DNA from: Orbicella faveolata
Lineage: Eukaryota > Cnidaria > Anthozoa > Scleractinia > Merulinidae
Assembly: GCF_002042975.1 (NCBI RefSeq)
Contig: NW_018148571.1
Coordinates: 141,752 to 205,751 of the forward strand
DNA: 64,000 nucleotides
Reading direction: 5' to 3'
This document shows, piece after piece, positions 27,101-39,100 of this stretch; positions within the stretch are counted from its first letter, which is position 1, and each line of letters begins with the position of its first letter. Under the pieces are notes generated by a model. The model made no database searches and had not been told where the DNA came from. It saw nothing but the letters and a program-made list of their open reading frames with translations. The translations under genes and the position numbers were made by a program.

Positions 27101-30100
27101 TGATTATCCAAATACCTCGCCGCCTGACCCAGATCCACCAGCATTGCATTCTACTTGCGAATACCATTATTAACAAAGAGTTTTTATCATATATTATTTT
27201 CTTATATAAAAACAAGATTTTGTTAACCCTAAAGATTATTAATTTTCCAGTTTTCCTTCAGATGTATACACCTTTTGAAATTATGATTTTATCTCATATT
27301 TTCTTGTTTTTATGCTTGTGCTTTATTTTATGTACATGTAAAAACATGCTTTTTGCTATTTATCCCCTTAAACATGTCTCTATCATAACTCTGCTGCCAC
27401 GCCTCTTGCAAAACATTAATTTATTTTTACTTTTTTTTTAAATTCCAAAAGCTTGAAAGTGATAGTGCCATGTTGTCCTGTTTTAGAATTATTTATGCCG
27501 AAAATCAATTCAGCTATAGCAATATAATATATGTAGGTTGTCTGTTACATGTATGTTTTTTCTTATGACTTTTCCTTTGTTATGTTGTGACTTGCGGTTG
27601 AACAGCACTGCTAGACAACTCATGATATTTGGCTCCTACATGTAGGGCAATCAAGTCAGTTGTGTTTCGCTTAGGTATCAGATTCAAATGTCATAACTCA
27701 AGAGCGACAGATCAGAGGCAGGATTAGAGTCAACAACTTTCATACATGCATCTCTTAAATGAACCTTAATAGCTGGTTTCTCACAAAGAAGAACAACTAC
27801 AGTTTTTAACTTAGTGTGTTTTTGCCTTAAATATGTATCTTATTTTATATATCTTAATAATTCTTAACTTATCGATCATCAATATTCAAAATGGAGGGTA
27901 GGTGCCAATTGACAGCAAAGCAGGCAATGAGAAAGTGTGGGCATAATGCAAATAAAGGGGGTAACCATGGCAACCTCCCATGTGTCACCTCCCCCTGGCA
28001 CCTATCACTGAATTCTCAATGGAGAATAAGCACACTTACCTAGACACAAGGGCACACCATGAACCAAGAGGTTGCTGGGATGGGGCAAACCAAAGGCAAA
28101 GCAACAAAGGAAGGCAGAGCAAAACCACGAGGGCGAAACTGCACAGCAATGGCACAACTACGCATGCCCACAGTGATTATCCGCTGGCCAACAGTAGATC
28201 TCTCAGTCAACTCTGATTACTGATAATCTCATTTAACTTGTCGATAAGCAATATTCAAAATGGAGGGTAGGTGCCACTTGACAGCAAAGCAGGCAATGAG
28301 CAAGTGTGGGCAAAATACAAATAAAGGAGGGTAACCATGGCAACCTCCCACAGGTCACCTCGAATTATAAAGGCACTCCAAGACAGATGCAAGTGCTTGG
28401 AGAAAGGAGGACCCAATGGGAGGAGGCAGCCATGGGGGCCGACCCTCCAAATGATGAATCTCCAAGTATGTAACTCCACCAATGATTTGGCTGCGCAAGT
28501 TGTAAGATCAGGTGGGGTTCTAATATATTGTTTCTAAGCATTTCTTTTCCACTGGCCTAGGACCTGGATAAGGTGATCTGGAACACCACCCCTTGCTGTG
28601 GAAGAGGCTGTCCCAAGTCGAAAACTGTGGCTGGAAAAATCACAAGGGAGACCAGCAGAAAGGAGAATGGCTCTTAACCTGTCTGTGACCAGTGAGCGAG
28701 TTAGCGGAAGACCATTTTCTAAAACAAGGGACCAGGACGGTGACCATGACGTACCAAGTAGGAGACCACAGCTTGGACAGCGCACAAAGGCGGTGAACCC
28801 AGTCCAATCAAAATGTCACACCTTTTTCAAAACAGGTCGGGTTTAGAAGCTTTAATAAAAACTTGAAGGCGAGATGGATCGAGAGGAACATCCACAGAAA
28901 CATTGGACATGAACAAATGGACGCTCAGGTTGAAGGCTGATAAGCTGGGGACAGTGAACTTGGCAGACCGCAAAAAACCAAAATAAGTCAAAAGACAGGC
29001 GGCCCAAAACATAACATTGTCAAAAGAATTGAGATCAAAGGCTGAGTAAATTACGTGAAAAATGTTACTGGAAACTGGCAGGCATGGCTTGAAACGTAGG
29101 GCACCCTGAGAATGCTTGATTCCTCTAACAACTCTTTGAAGCCGAAGGCAGTTCTCCAAGGGGTCAGGGAATCCTTAATCCACATGAAGAGACTGCACCA
29201 CAGATAGGCACACTTTAATAGAGGAGTGTCGCAGGGAGTCGGCCAGGCATGTGGCAAAAAGGCAGAGGGTCCATTCCGACGCTGGGCATGGAGAACCATA
29301 GGGGCTGAGATGTCCAGTCATGACGCAGAAATTTACAAACTTTTCCTGGGCACAAGAATAGGTGCAGCGCGTTGAAGAAGCAAGACCTTGGTACATGAAC
29401 GCAAGGCAGCGAGCTTCTAAATGACTATGGAAAGCTGGGGTAAGAGCTGAGGAGGGATGAGGATTGGAAACTTCTTGGCATGTGGCACTTGAGAATGAAA
29501 GGCCTGAAAATGAAAGCGAGACAAGGCGCCACCTATGCCGTTATTTCTTCCTGGAACATGAATTGCAGCAAATGTAAAACTGAAGCAGGCTGCAGCTTTG
29601 AGTAAGCCATGCAACAAACGTATAATGTTTGGGTCTGGAGACATCTGTGAGTTAAGAATGTGAACCACAGCTTCGTTATTGACGTAAAACAAGATGCGCC
29701 TGCAGGACCAACCAGGACCCCAAACATGGGCTGCCAAAACAACAGGAAAAAGTTTCTTGTAAGCAATGGACAGCGGAAATTGGAGAGTAGACCAACGACC
29801 ATTGAACCATTTGTTGTCCATAAAAGCACCATAACCAATAGCACCAGATGCATCAGAACTGACGGAAAAGTCAGGCAAAGGCTCAAGGGTGGGAAGAAGG
29901 AAAAAGGATATTCCATTCCACTGACCAAAAAGATTCTACCTACCAGGCCAAGTCCTTTCTAAACTCCACATTAAGACGTATTGGATGAGAATCATTCCGG
30001 AAACAGGACAATAAATCAATCATCCAGCGAAGAAAGGTGTGACCTGGTCAAACCACCATGCGGACATGATGCAACCGACCAATCAATGATTGAAGATCTT

Positions 30101-33100
30101 TTTTAGTACAACATTTGCGGGTTGACCAATGGGTAAGAGCCTCTTCCAAAGTAAAAAATTTATCAGCTGGAAGGCGTGCAATCTGAGCTGCTGTATCTAA
30201 TTCAATTCTCAGGACCACCATGCAGGAGGCTGGAGCCAAGCATTTCTGAAGGTGCAAAGGAAGACCCAACCTGGCAACCACTGCTACAGCTACTTGAAGG
30301 TTGGAGGCACAGACCACTGAGTTTGCTGGAGCTGCCATAATGAAATCATCTAAATAATGCAACAGGGCCTCAATCCCATTGTTATGGACCAAAATCCACT
30401 TGACCAATTCTGCAACTGAGTTGAAAATAGCTGGAGCTGAGTGAAGCCTACATGGTAAGGCGAGATCTACGTAATGAGCACTGCGCCACTTCAGGCCCAA
30501 TAGATGGCAGTCCAAAGGATGAATAGAAATATTCCGGTATGCAGACTCAATATCAAATTTAGCCGTGAGGGCACCCAGCCCAAATTTAGAAACCATCTTA
30601 ATAATATCATCCATTTTGATGTGCTGGAGATGCCAGGATTCTGGATCGATTCCATCGTTGATGCTGTGGCCTTGCAGCAAGGATAGGTCCACGATAAGGC
30701 GCCATTTGCCCAGCTGCCCTTTCTTAGGAATCACCCCAAAACTGCTTACGTGAAGGTTTTGCACTGGTGGGTCATCAAAAGGACCCACTACATGGCCTAG
30801 CCTGACCTCGTTAGCTAAATACACATCAATCACCCCGGAATGTTGGTAAGCGGACAATTTATTTCTTCTAGCTGAGTTCAAAGTTACAGGTTTATTGCAA
30901 CCAAGTCTAAAGCCTTCCTTGATATCCTGAAAGACAAAGTTTGCCATTGCCTTATCGGGATAGAGAGTCAATACAGCTTCAAATAACTCAAAGTTTAGTG
31001 AAGAAACTTCCCTAACCGCTGGCAATGTCAAAGAGGAGCCTAGGATGAAAATAGTAATAATAACAAATTCTAGTAGTAAAGAAGACTAGAAATACGACAA
31101 AGGATCTGTTCAAAAGGATAGAGACACAAATAGAATCAAACAAGCTAACACAACTAAAGAACGAAAACAATAATTAATTCAACTCAGTATTTAACAGGGG
31201 AACAACAAGAGCAAGACAGTTAACGGTGCTTGCTACGCTTTGGCTCCTCAGGATCCAGTGAGCGAGCATGAGATGATTGTAGCACAATTGAAGGGGTGAG
31301 TGCAAAACCATGCTAAGTGACGATTTGGGTGAAAAAAAAATTTTCGCAAAAGGGCTTGAATTTTTGCATGTGGTCTTCAATGTAATAGAAAAACGTGGCC
31401 CTGTATTTTTGTCGCTGGTTTTTGCTTCGTTTTCGAGTTATAACGTATGCAAAAATACTTGGCTTTTCCTAGCCATGTCTTTACGAGTTTATTTGTTGAA
31501 CAGCAAACAGGCAGACCGTTTATAGTGTATGAAGTCAAAATCAACTCTCACAGCATATATAGAGCAGAAATCTGGGAACAGACTGTTTACGTCGGGTATT
31601 GTGACGAGAGCACAACACGTGAATCGATCAAGAGTCAAACGAAATTCATCGAACAAAAAAGAGATGTACCGCATTAGAGCTCTGCCAAGTAATATCTTAA
31701 GCATTGTTTTAAAGTACCTTGTGTGCCTGCCCGGTGGTTGAGAGGCATCATAAAGTCTTGATAAACCCATAAGTCATCAGCACGTTTTAAAGAATCAAAA
31801 TGTGTTCTTAAACTTTGAAGGCAGCTGATATACCGTAATCGAGTTATCGGTGTTTGAAGTCAGATCGAGCCAGGCAGCAAAGTCCAAGAGCAGTTCTTGC
31901 CCGAAAAAACTACCCTCTGGTGAGTCGTGGCCCATTTGCCAAGCGTTGCTAGCGTCAAAGTTTGGAAAGCGAGAACTGGTTTTAGACTTATAAAATTTGT
32001 CTTGTATCNCCTAAAGACTTGCAAACAAGTAATAAGCTATTAATCGATTCCAAGAAATGCAATCAAAAGCAGAATAGCTTAAGCACATCAATTCAGTTGA
32101 ATTTCGTACAACTTCAAATGCAGAACATTTAGCTCAGTTGCAGTATAGCTATTGCTTCTCAGTATAATAACTGCCAGGGTACACGGAGCAAAGCGTCTAG
32201 TTGTTTAATGACTATGAGTACTTGCACTTGAAAGATGAACAGAGTTTGACGTTAAGACTGACTACTTTTGTACATGTTTGTAGTGTTGTTAAACTAGTGG
32301 CATTTTGAGTACAGCCCTTTTCTTGAGAGAATCTGCTGTTCTTCCCTCTTGAAATTTGAAATCGGAATCTCTCAGAATGGCCGTCCATTGTCCATATCCG
32401 TGCCTGTTCATTCCTCGCTTGAGAAAATTGTCCTCGTCTGCCATGAATTTCATCACCCGATGAAGTTTCCTCTGATTTCGCAGGTTCTCGGTGGGAATTA
32501 CAACCTTCCTGGGGGGAGACAGGCTTGCCTTTTGCATAGTTTCAACCGAAAGTGTCAAGCTAGAAGTTGAACCGCCAAACCTTGCCTGTACACCTTCGTC
32601 CACCTCTGAACCCTTGCTTCCTTGAAGCTTTTGTAGACACTCGCAAGCCTTCACAGCAACTTTGTGCAATCTCCGCTTTTGATAGTGAACTTTGGCAACA
32701 GCAGAACTGTGTTTCTGGTCCTTGCTGGTGAGCTGATTGAGGCTTTCCATCTCAACAATTTGGCGATAACACATAGGATGAATGTACTTTCCAATAGCAT
32801 CAAAAACCAGTCTTCTCATAATTTCACCCAATTTACTGTGTTGGCCAAGTGTTACTCTGTTGACGAGAACGAAATCACACTCGGGCTTGCGCAGCGGTCT
32901 GACGTACGAGATGTAGCCATCGAGAACTTGCATGTCTGCATCGGTCAGAATCAAAGAATCAAATCCTTACTTTCCAGCAGCCTTGAACGTTTTCTGATCA
33001 ATAAATCCACCCTTTTCCTTAGCTGTAGCAATCATGTCCACCATCAAATATTGATAAGTCATGGGACGCGACCCCTTCACTTTAATGAACAGATACATGG

Positions 33101-36100
33101 CAACGAATTTCATGGCAAATGTCAAGTCTGAAGGGTTGACTTGAGCTGGACTCGATTTGCAAATCTTCACGGTATTTTCATAACGCAGCAGAGGAAATTT
33201 CACCACCTCCAACAACTCCTCCGTTATTGCCCAGTGGCCTCTTGCTTCCAGTGTCTCAATGTCAAAATCTTGCATCCACTACAATGTCATCATTTTTGCA
33301 ACTGTCTTTCACGCTCTTTTGAGGTACAACTCTGTTGCAGAGAACTTTCGAAGAACTGCCTCCAGCGCGCCATGAAGTTTTCTGAAGTTAATCATTTCAG
33401 AAATGGCATCTATGTAGCCTAAACGCTCACATGTCCAAGCTTGCATTTGTCTTGTAAGTAGTCGATAAACTTGAACAACAAATCTGGAGAACACAAACTA
33501 AAGTCCACCACGTCAAAAGTCAACTCTTCCTCGTCTTCACAACAAAATCTAAAAAACTTAAAGCACCTTGTCTCTAATTGTTGAGCTGCGCGATCTTTCT
33601 TGCAACCGCCACCACTTCCATCTCATGAATACTTCACCAAAGTCACACAACAATGAAAATGAGAGAAGTAACTTTCCGGCATGTTTTGTAGTCTCACTTG
33701 TTTGATCTTGAATTGTGTTCACCATTGGAATATTTCTTGCTACCTTTAGCAAATCTGTGATTTCTTTTGAATTGGGCTTTTCGAGATAAAAGAACCAACT
33801 GTGCTTGGTATTAACATGTTTTCTGCACCCTCTGAATTTGAAATCCATCATGGTCACACTCTCGTATTGGGCAGTGATACAAGCTGTCGGTTTCATCCTT
33901 TTCCAAGTGAAGCCGTTTTGGTTTGGGTAATGCTCCATCGAAATCCGACCAATCGACTTTGCACTTCTTGCTCATTTTGCCTTTTGAAGAGCATTTGGCC
34001 AACACGATCTCCTTTAAATCTAAACCATAACCAAGGAGTCGATGACAAATAAAGGAACTGCATATGTTTGTATTTGCCAAGGCATGCCCTTACTTGCCTG
34101 CCCTCATTACTATTGTGCAAAATTCATGACAGTAAGATGCAACCAAACTTGCCGAAGCAGGTCTGAGTACACCTCATTGTTCGCCTTATTCACAAATGAC
34201 ACCTTAATTTGGGAACATAATCAAAATGCGTAAAAAATGACCCCAAATCTGTTCCCAAATGACCAATTTGGGGACAATATGTTCCATTTACAGACAGGAA
34301 CTTGGAACAAAACAGTCCTAAATGTCCAATTGTTTAACAAACTGCTCCATTCATAGATGGGAATTTGGAACAAAGCGGTCCTAAAAATATCGATTTGGGA
34401 ACGATATGTTCCGTTGGCATATGAGAATTTGGAACAAAACAGTCCTAATTTACCAATTTGGGAACGAATTGTTCTGTTTACAGAGAGGAACTCGGAACAA
34501 AACAGTCCTAATTTACCAATTCGGGAACAATGTGTTCCATTTACAGAGGGGACCTTGGAACAAAACAGTCCTAAATGACCAATATGGGAACAATGTGTTC
34601 AATTTACAGATAGGAACTTGGAACAAAACAGTCCTAAATGACCAATTTGGGAACAATCTGTTCCATTTACAGAGGGGACCTTGGAACAAAACAGACCTAA
34701 TTTATCAATTTTGGAACAATGTGTTCCATGCACAGATAGGAACTCAGAACAAAACAGTCCTAATTTATCAATTTGAGAACAATATGTACCATTTACAGTT
34801 GGGAACTCAGAACGAAATGTTCCTCTTTTACACCAGAGTGAACGTTTTGTTCCTACCTTGTAAAAAATCTGGTCCTCTTATAGTCAATAGGAACACAAAA
34901 ACGAGGAACAGTCGATACTAGAGGAACGTTCCTTTTGGAATATAGGAACAGCCAACAAAACTTAAAGTCAGCGAGAAAACGAGGCAAAGACTAAAGAAAA
35001 ACTCAAAAAAGCGTAGGTCAAGCACTTAGGTGAAATGGAAACAATATTTAAAATCTGGTGAAGTTTGTTTCACTCAAACGTAGCAAAACGCGCAATGATA
35101 AATTTTTGGGAAGTGTATAGGAGGAGGAGGACGACGACGACGATGACGACGATAATTATTATTACTAGAACATGTTTGCTGTCTGCAAATACTTAGTTAT
35201 ACTTAGTTAGCTTAGTGTCTGTTGCTTCTTGACTCTGGAGACATTTTCCTTTTTAGTATGCAATGCAGTTTTATTCTGTCACATTCATCACAACAAGATT
35301 TATGCCAAATGCTGCCACAATGACTTTCAAATGTCCAAGCAATTCCATTTCCTTCCTCCAAATTTTCCCAGTCAACTGCTAAATGTAATTCTCCTGCCTA
35401 ATGAAATGATGTAAAGTTGTGTTCTGTAGGGAGATATCCAGCACCAGAGACGTGTCCTTTTGAATCAGCAGGACACAAAGTGTTTTCAGTTGTTTCCTTC
35501 TGGAAATAATACATTTTAGCCAGACAACAGCTTCAGGCAATGACAAGCTAACACCTTTCTCTGCATCTCCAAATCAACTCATTTCTTCTTTGTTATGTTG
35601 AATCGAATACCAAAGACAAAATTTAGAATAAGATCCTGTTCCTACTATCTGAACAAAGAGGATGTGTTGCAGAAATGTGGAGAAAGGGCAGCAAGAGCAA
35701 GTGCAGATTAATTGCAAATTAAGACTGCCAAAAATTTCATATTTTTAGTAGGAAAATTATCTGTATAAGCATAAAAGATGTCGGTAATAGAAATATAACA
35801 ATTCTAGACCTATGTACATTAATTTTATACAAAATGTTAGGTAAAACGTGCATGATTCATGAGAAAGGACAAGAACAAGAACTTCATGGGGCGGTCTCAT
35901 GAGTGAAAAACCTTACCACTGTCAACTAGCTGGAATTAGAAAATCGGGCTTTGTGCTATTTATCAGGAATTGATTAGTATGGGAATGCATATAATCCTAC
36001 TAAGTTTGGTGCTTGTAGCAAAATTTGCGAAATTCAAAAGTTATGCCACCAGATTATTTTGAGAAACTCTTAAAATGCTTTTGATGGTCATTTATTATCT

Positions 36101-39100
36101 GTTTACCATCTTTTTTCAAAGCCACTTAACAGATATCCATTAGTGTACGCTCTCTTAAAGTGGATATGAAGTAAAATATAATTGCTGCTTATTTGAAAGG
36201 CTTTTCAAAGTAAAGAAGAATGGCATTTTCCTTTTTGGAATATCTTTTTTCGTTTTAGAGATATTTACATTCTTGTATTGTGGAAATGGGGAAAGCAATG
36301 ATGTCATAAATAGTTCCACTTAAACAGTAAAACACTGAATCAAGAATATCTTTAGAAATATTGGAGAGGAGTTCTTCAAACTTGGCACCAGAAATGTACA
36401 TCACAAAAGAAAACAGAATGACACCTGTGTTGTTGCCATGGCAACACTCTTGGCTTCAGTCTCTTTTGTGAAAAACCAAATATGCCAATTTGCAACCCTT
36501 TAAAAAGGGACAGAGGGTCTCGCTCTCAACACACATGGTTCCCATATTGTCTTAACTCTCCCCATTGGATTGTTGGGAGTGGATGATCCTTGTTTAAGAT
36601 CAAATCTGGGAATTTTAGTCTTAATTAAAACAGGATCAGCGGCATAACTGTTGTCATGGCGATGGCACTCAAGGTGTCATTTTGTTTCTTTTGTGACGTA
36701 CATTTCTGATGCCAAGTTTAAAGAACACTGCTCTAATATGTAGTGGAGTGATGGAGTGATGGAGTGTTGAACTGTTTTAGTGGAACCACCTATGACATCA
36801 TCACTTTCCTCATTTGCATAATACAAAAATGTAAATATCTCTAAAACGAAAAAGGATATTCCAAAAAGAAAAATGCCATTCTTCTTTACTTTGAAAAGCC
36901 TCTCAAATGAGCAGCAATTATTTTTTACTTCATAGGCACTTTAAATAGGTCACATATATGTCTTCTAGAAATCTCCAAATGAAATGCTGTTATAATGTAC
37001 TGAGTACATACACAGTTGTTTAATTCAGGCACTGTGTTTTTAGTGCACTAGTCCAGCTCACTGAATGATACTTTGGTGTGCTGAAAAGTGCACCAATCAA
37101 CCGTTGTACCAGTGCAAGCGATGTGTTGACAGTCTTGGGAGGCTGTACCATACACATGGTCTCTCAAGGACCTGGTGTATGCTTCTAACTATTTAACAGA
37201 TATCTGTTAGTGTACTTTTTCCCATGTGAGGTCACACATAAGAATTAGAATGTTCCAGAATCTTCTTATAAGTCACGGCTGAATGACTGCTGGTTAAAGA
37301 CTGTTCTATAGAAAGTTCTGAAAATTTCACTTAGACAATTTTTCGTAACAGCCATAGTCATTGAACACTAATTCATAATTGGCAATAGTCAATAACTAAT
37401 CAGTTTATTATTCAATGATTATCCATCGATGATGTGCTAATAATATTGATGTCAATGATCATCGATTAATTACATCAAAATGTGTGCATCAGTTAATCTT
37501 CATGATTACGAACCATTTCTTCCACTTCCTGGGGGAAAGAGACTTACCATTTACAAGTACATCTAGATAAACAATTATATGGCAAGTCTAGTATTTTCTT
37601 ACTTTTGATCCATGGTACTCTGTTTTGGAGAACATTTTGAAAAGGTGTTGGCAACTTTCCTTCTTCTTTCAAGCCTCTTTTCCTCCTGCAAAATAATTTG
37701 CCACTGACATAAAGACTAGTGAGACAATCTGAACAAGTGCAGAGTGCAATTTACAGCTCTGAAATACAGTAGTCAAGCAGGTCCTCACCCCAGCCAGTCA
37801 TGATTACTCCCAGTTTCTATTGACTTTGGTAGTCAGCAAGGGCTTTTCCCCTTACAGAATATGAACGGGCAGATGCCATAATGAGACAATATCAGCAGTG
37901 TTGTGTCATGTGTGTATCTTCATTCAAGGTCCAAAAATAACTTACAATTACCGTTTGTCGAGAAAGCTTTGAATTTTGCTGTGGTATTTTAGGTTAATTT
38001 TTGTCATCTTAAATTCAATAATACATTGAAGTTGCAAAAACAACATTTTTCTTTTCACGCCAACACTTTTAACTTAATTTCCTCACAAAGATACGTAACA
38101 AACACCCTTGTGCTAAATCCAATATACTCAGCGACTATCTTGAGGGTTTGAGGACCAAATGTGATGTCACATGACAGATCTTTGAGAGCATTTCTGAGCT
38201 GCATGTGCTCATATTACAGTCTTGTGCAAAAGTAATGCAAGTGAATTTCAACGAAATTCCTGGCTTTTCTTGGCTTTTCGAAGAAATTCCACTTGAAACA
38301 ATATTTCAAGGAAATTTCCCCATATTTTCATGATGCCTGTTGTCCCAGTCCACGCAAATTTTCGAACGATAATTTGCAGTGCGTGATAATTTGCTGGGAA
38401 TTTTTGAGTGATAATTCGTTCCTCCCGTAAGTTCTCCACAATTTTTTGAACGATAATTTGCTGTTCCCAAAAATTTGCTGCAATTTTTCGGACGATCTTC
38501 CATCAATAGGCTAAAAGCTATGAGCGAAATAAATGACTTCTCTGAAGATTGAGTGTGAAAGAAGCTGTTAATCTGCCAAAATAACATCACAACTCCACAA
38601 ACTGTTAGCTATGAAATTCACCTGGTTATTTCACTAAGAAAACCCGATTATTGACTGATCTAAAGCCCCAAAACACCACAGTTCCAATAAGTAAATGTAC
38701 TTGATGTAGAATCTCTGCATGGTCTTGCATTGTTTGCTGCCATAGTGACTGTTCGTTACCAGGAATCAGTAGCTGCGAATGAAGAATTTAAAGTGCCCAT
38801 GTCACCAAATTTTTTACTTTTTCATTCAAAAGTCCACATTAAAAAAGGCACTTCTGCCAAAAACTTTTTTGATTTGAACAAAATGCGAATTTTTTTTCAT
38901 TTTTTTTAATCCTACTTTTGTTAGGTACATCCCTTCCGCTGATTGACAAAGTAGGGGTTCATCAATGACATCATGTGACATAGTTTCAGGAATGCTTGTT
39001 GCCATGGCTCCCTTGTTTACTATAAATGAAAGAGGTCATCAAGGTTGTTTTCACCGAATACAAACTGACTCAGTAATGTCCTCTATAGAGAGTGCTTCTA

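Larger units (their letters stand above)
27875..31031 (-). mobile_element. DIRS-order retrotransposon fossil (PAT/Ngaro-like)
   Basis: Read on the minus strand, the parts are in DIRS order: reverse transcriptase (30048-31031), RNase H (29417-29878), tyrosine recombinase (28534-29396), then a direct repeat pair at the 3' end (28243-28361 and 27875-27992) around about 250 bp. A recombinase in place of an integrase is the hallmark of the order. The repeat layout fits the B1-A2-B2 end of PAT/Ngaro elements. The upstream A1 repeat and gag were not identified. The RT frame is long and open; the rest has a few breaks. Overall it is a fairly recent but broken copy. Confidence 0.85.
19144..37602. other. 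CEP70 intron 8 (18.5 kb)
   Basis: The largest intron, holding the LINE, Gypsy, DIRS, zinc-finger/SANT element, tandem array, R2 and foldback. Nothing recognised in 19144-21960, 23800-24950, 26170-27870, 31040-31340, 31890-32280, 34930-35600 and 36950-37600. Confidence 0.5.

Noticed and set aside
27070-27441. Membrane-like 123-codon plus frame
   Set aside because: It is a hydrophobic translation of a T-rich intronic stretch, with no family match that I can recall.
29660-29962. Plus-strand 100-codon frame
   Set aside because: It is antisense to the DIRS RNase H.
34406-34921. 171-codon repeat protein
   Set aside because: The open frame follows from a stop-free 63-bp tandem unit. There is no signal, start context or known family.
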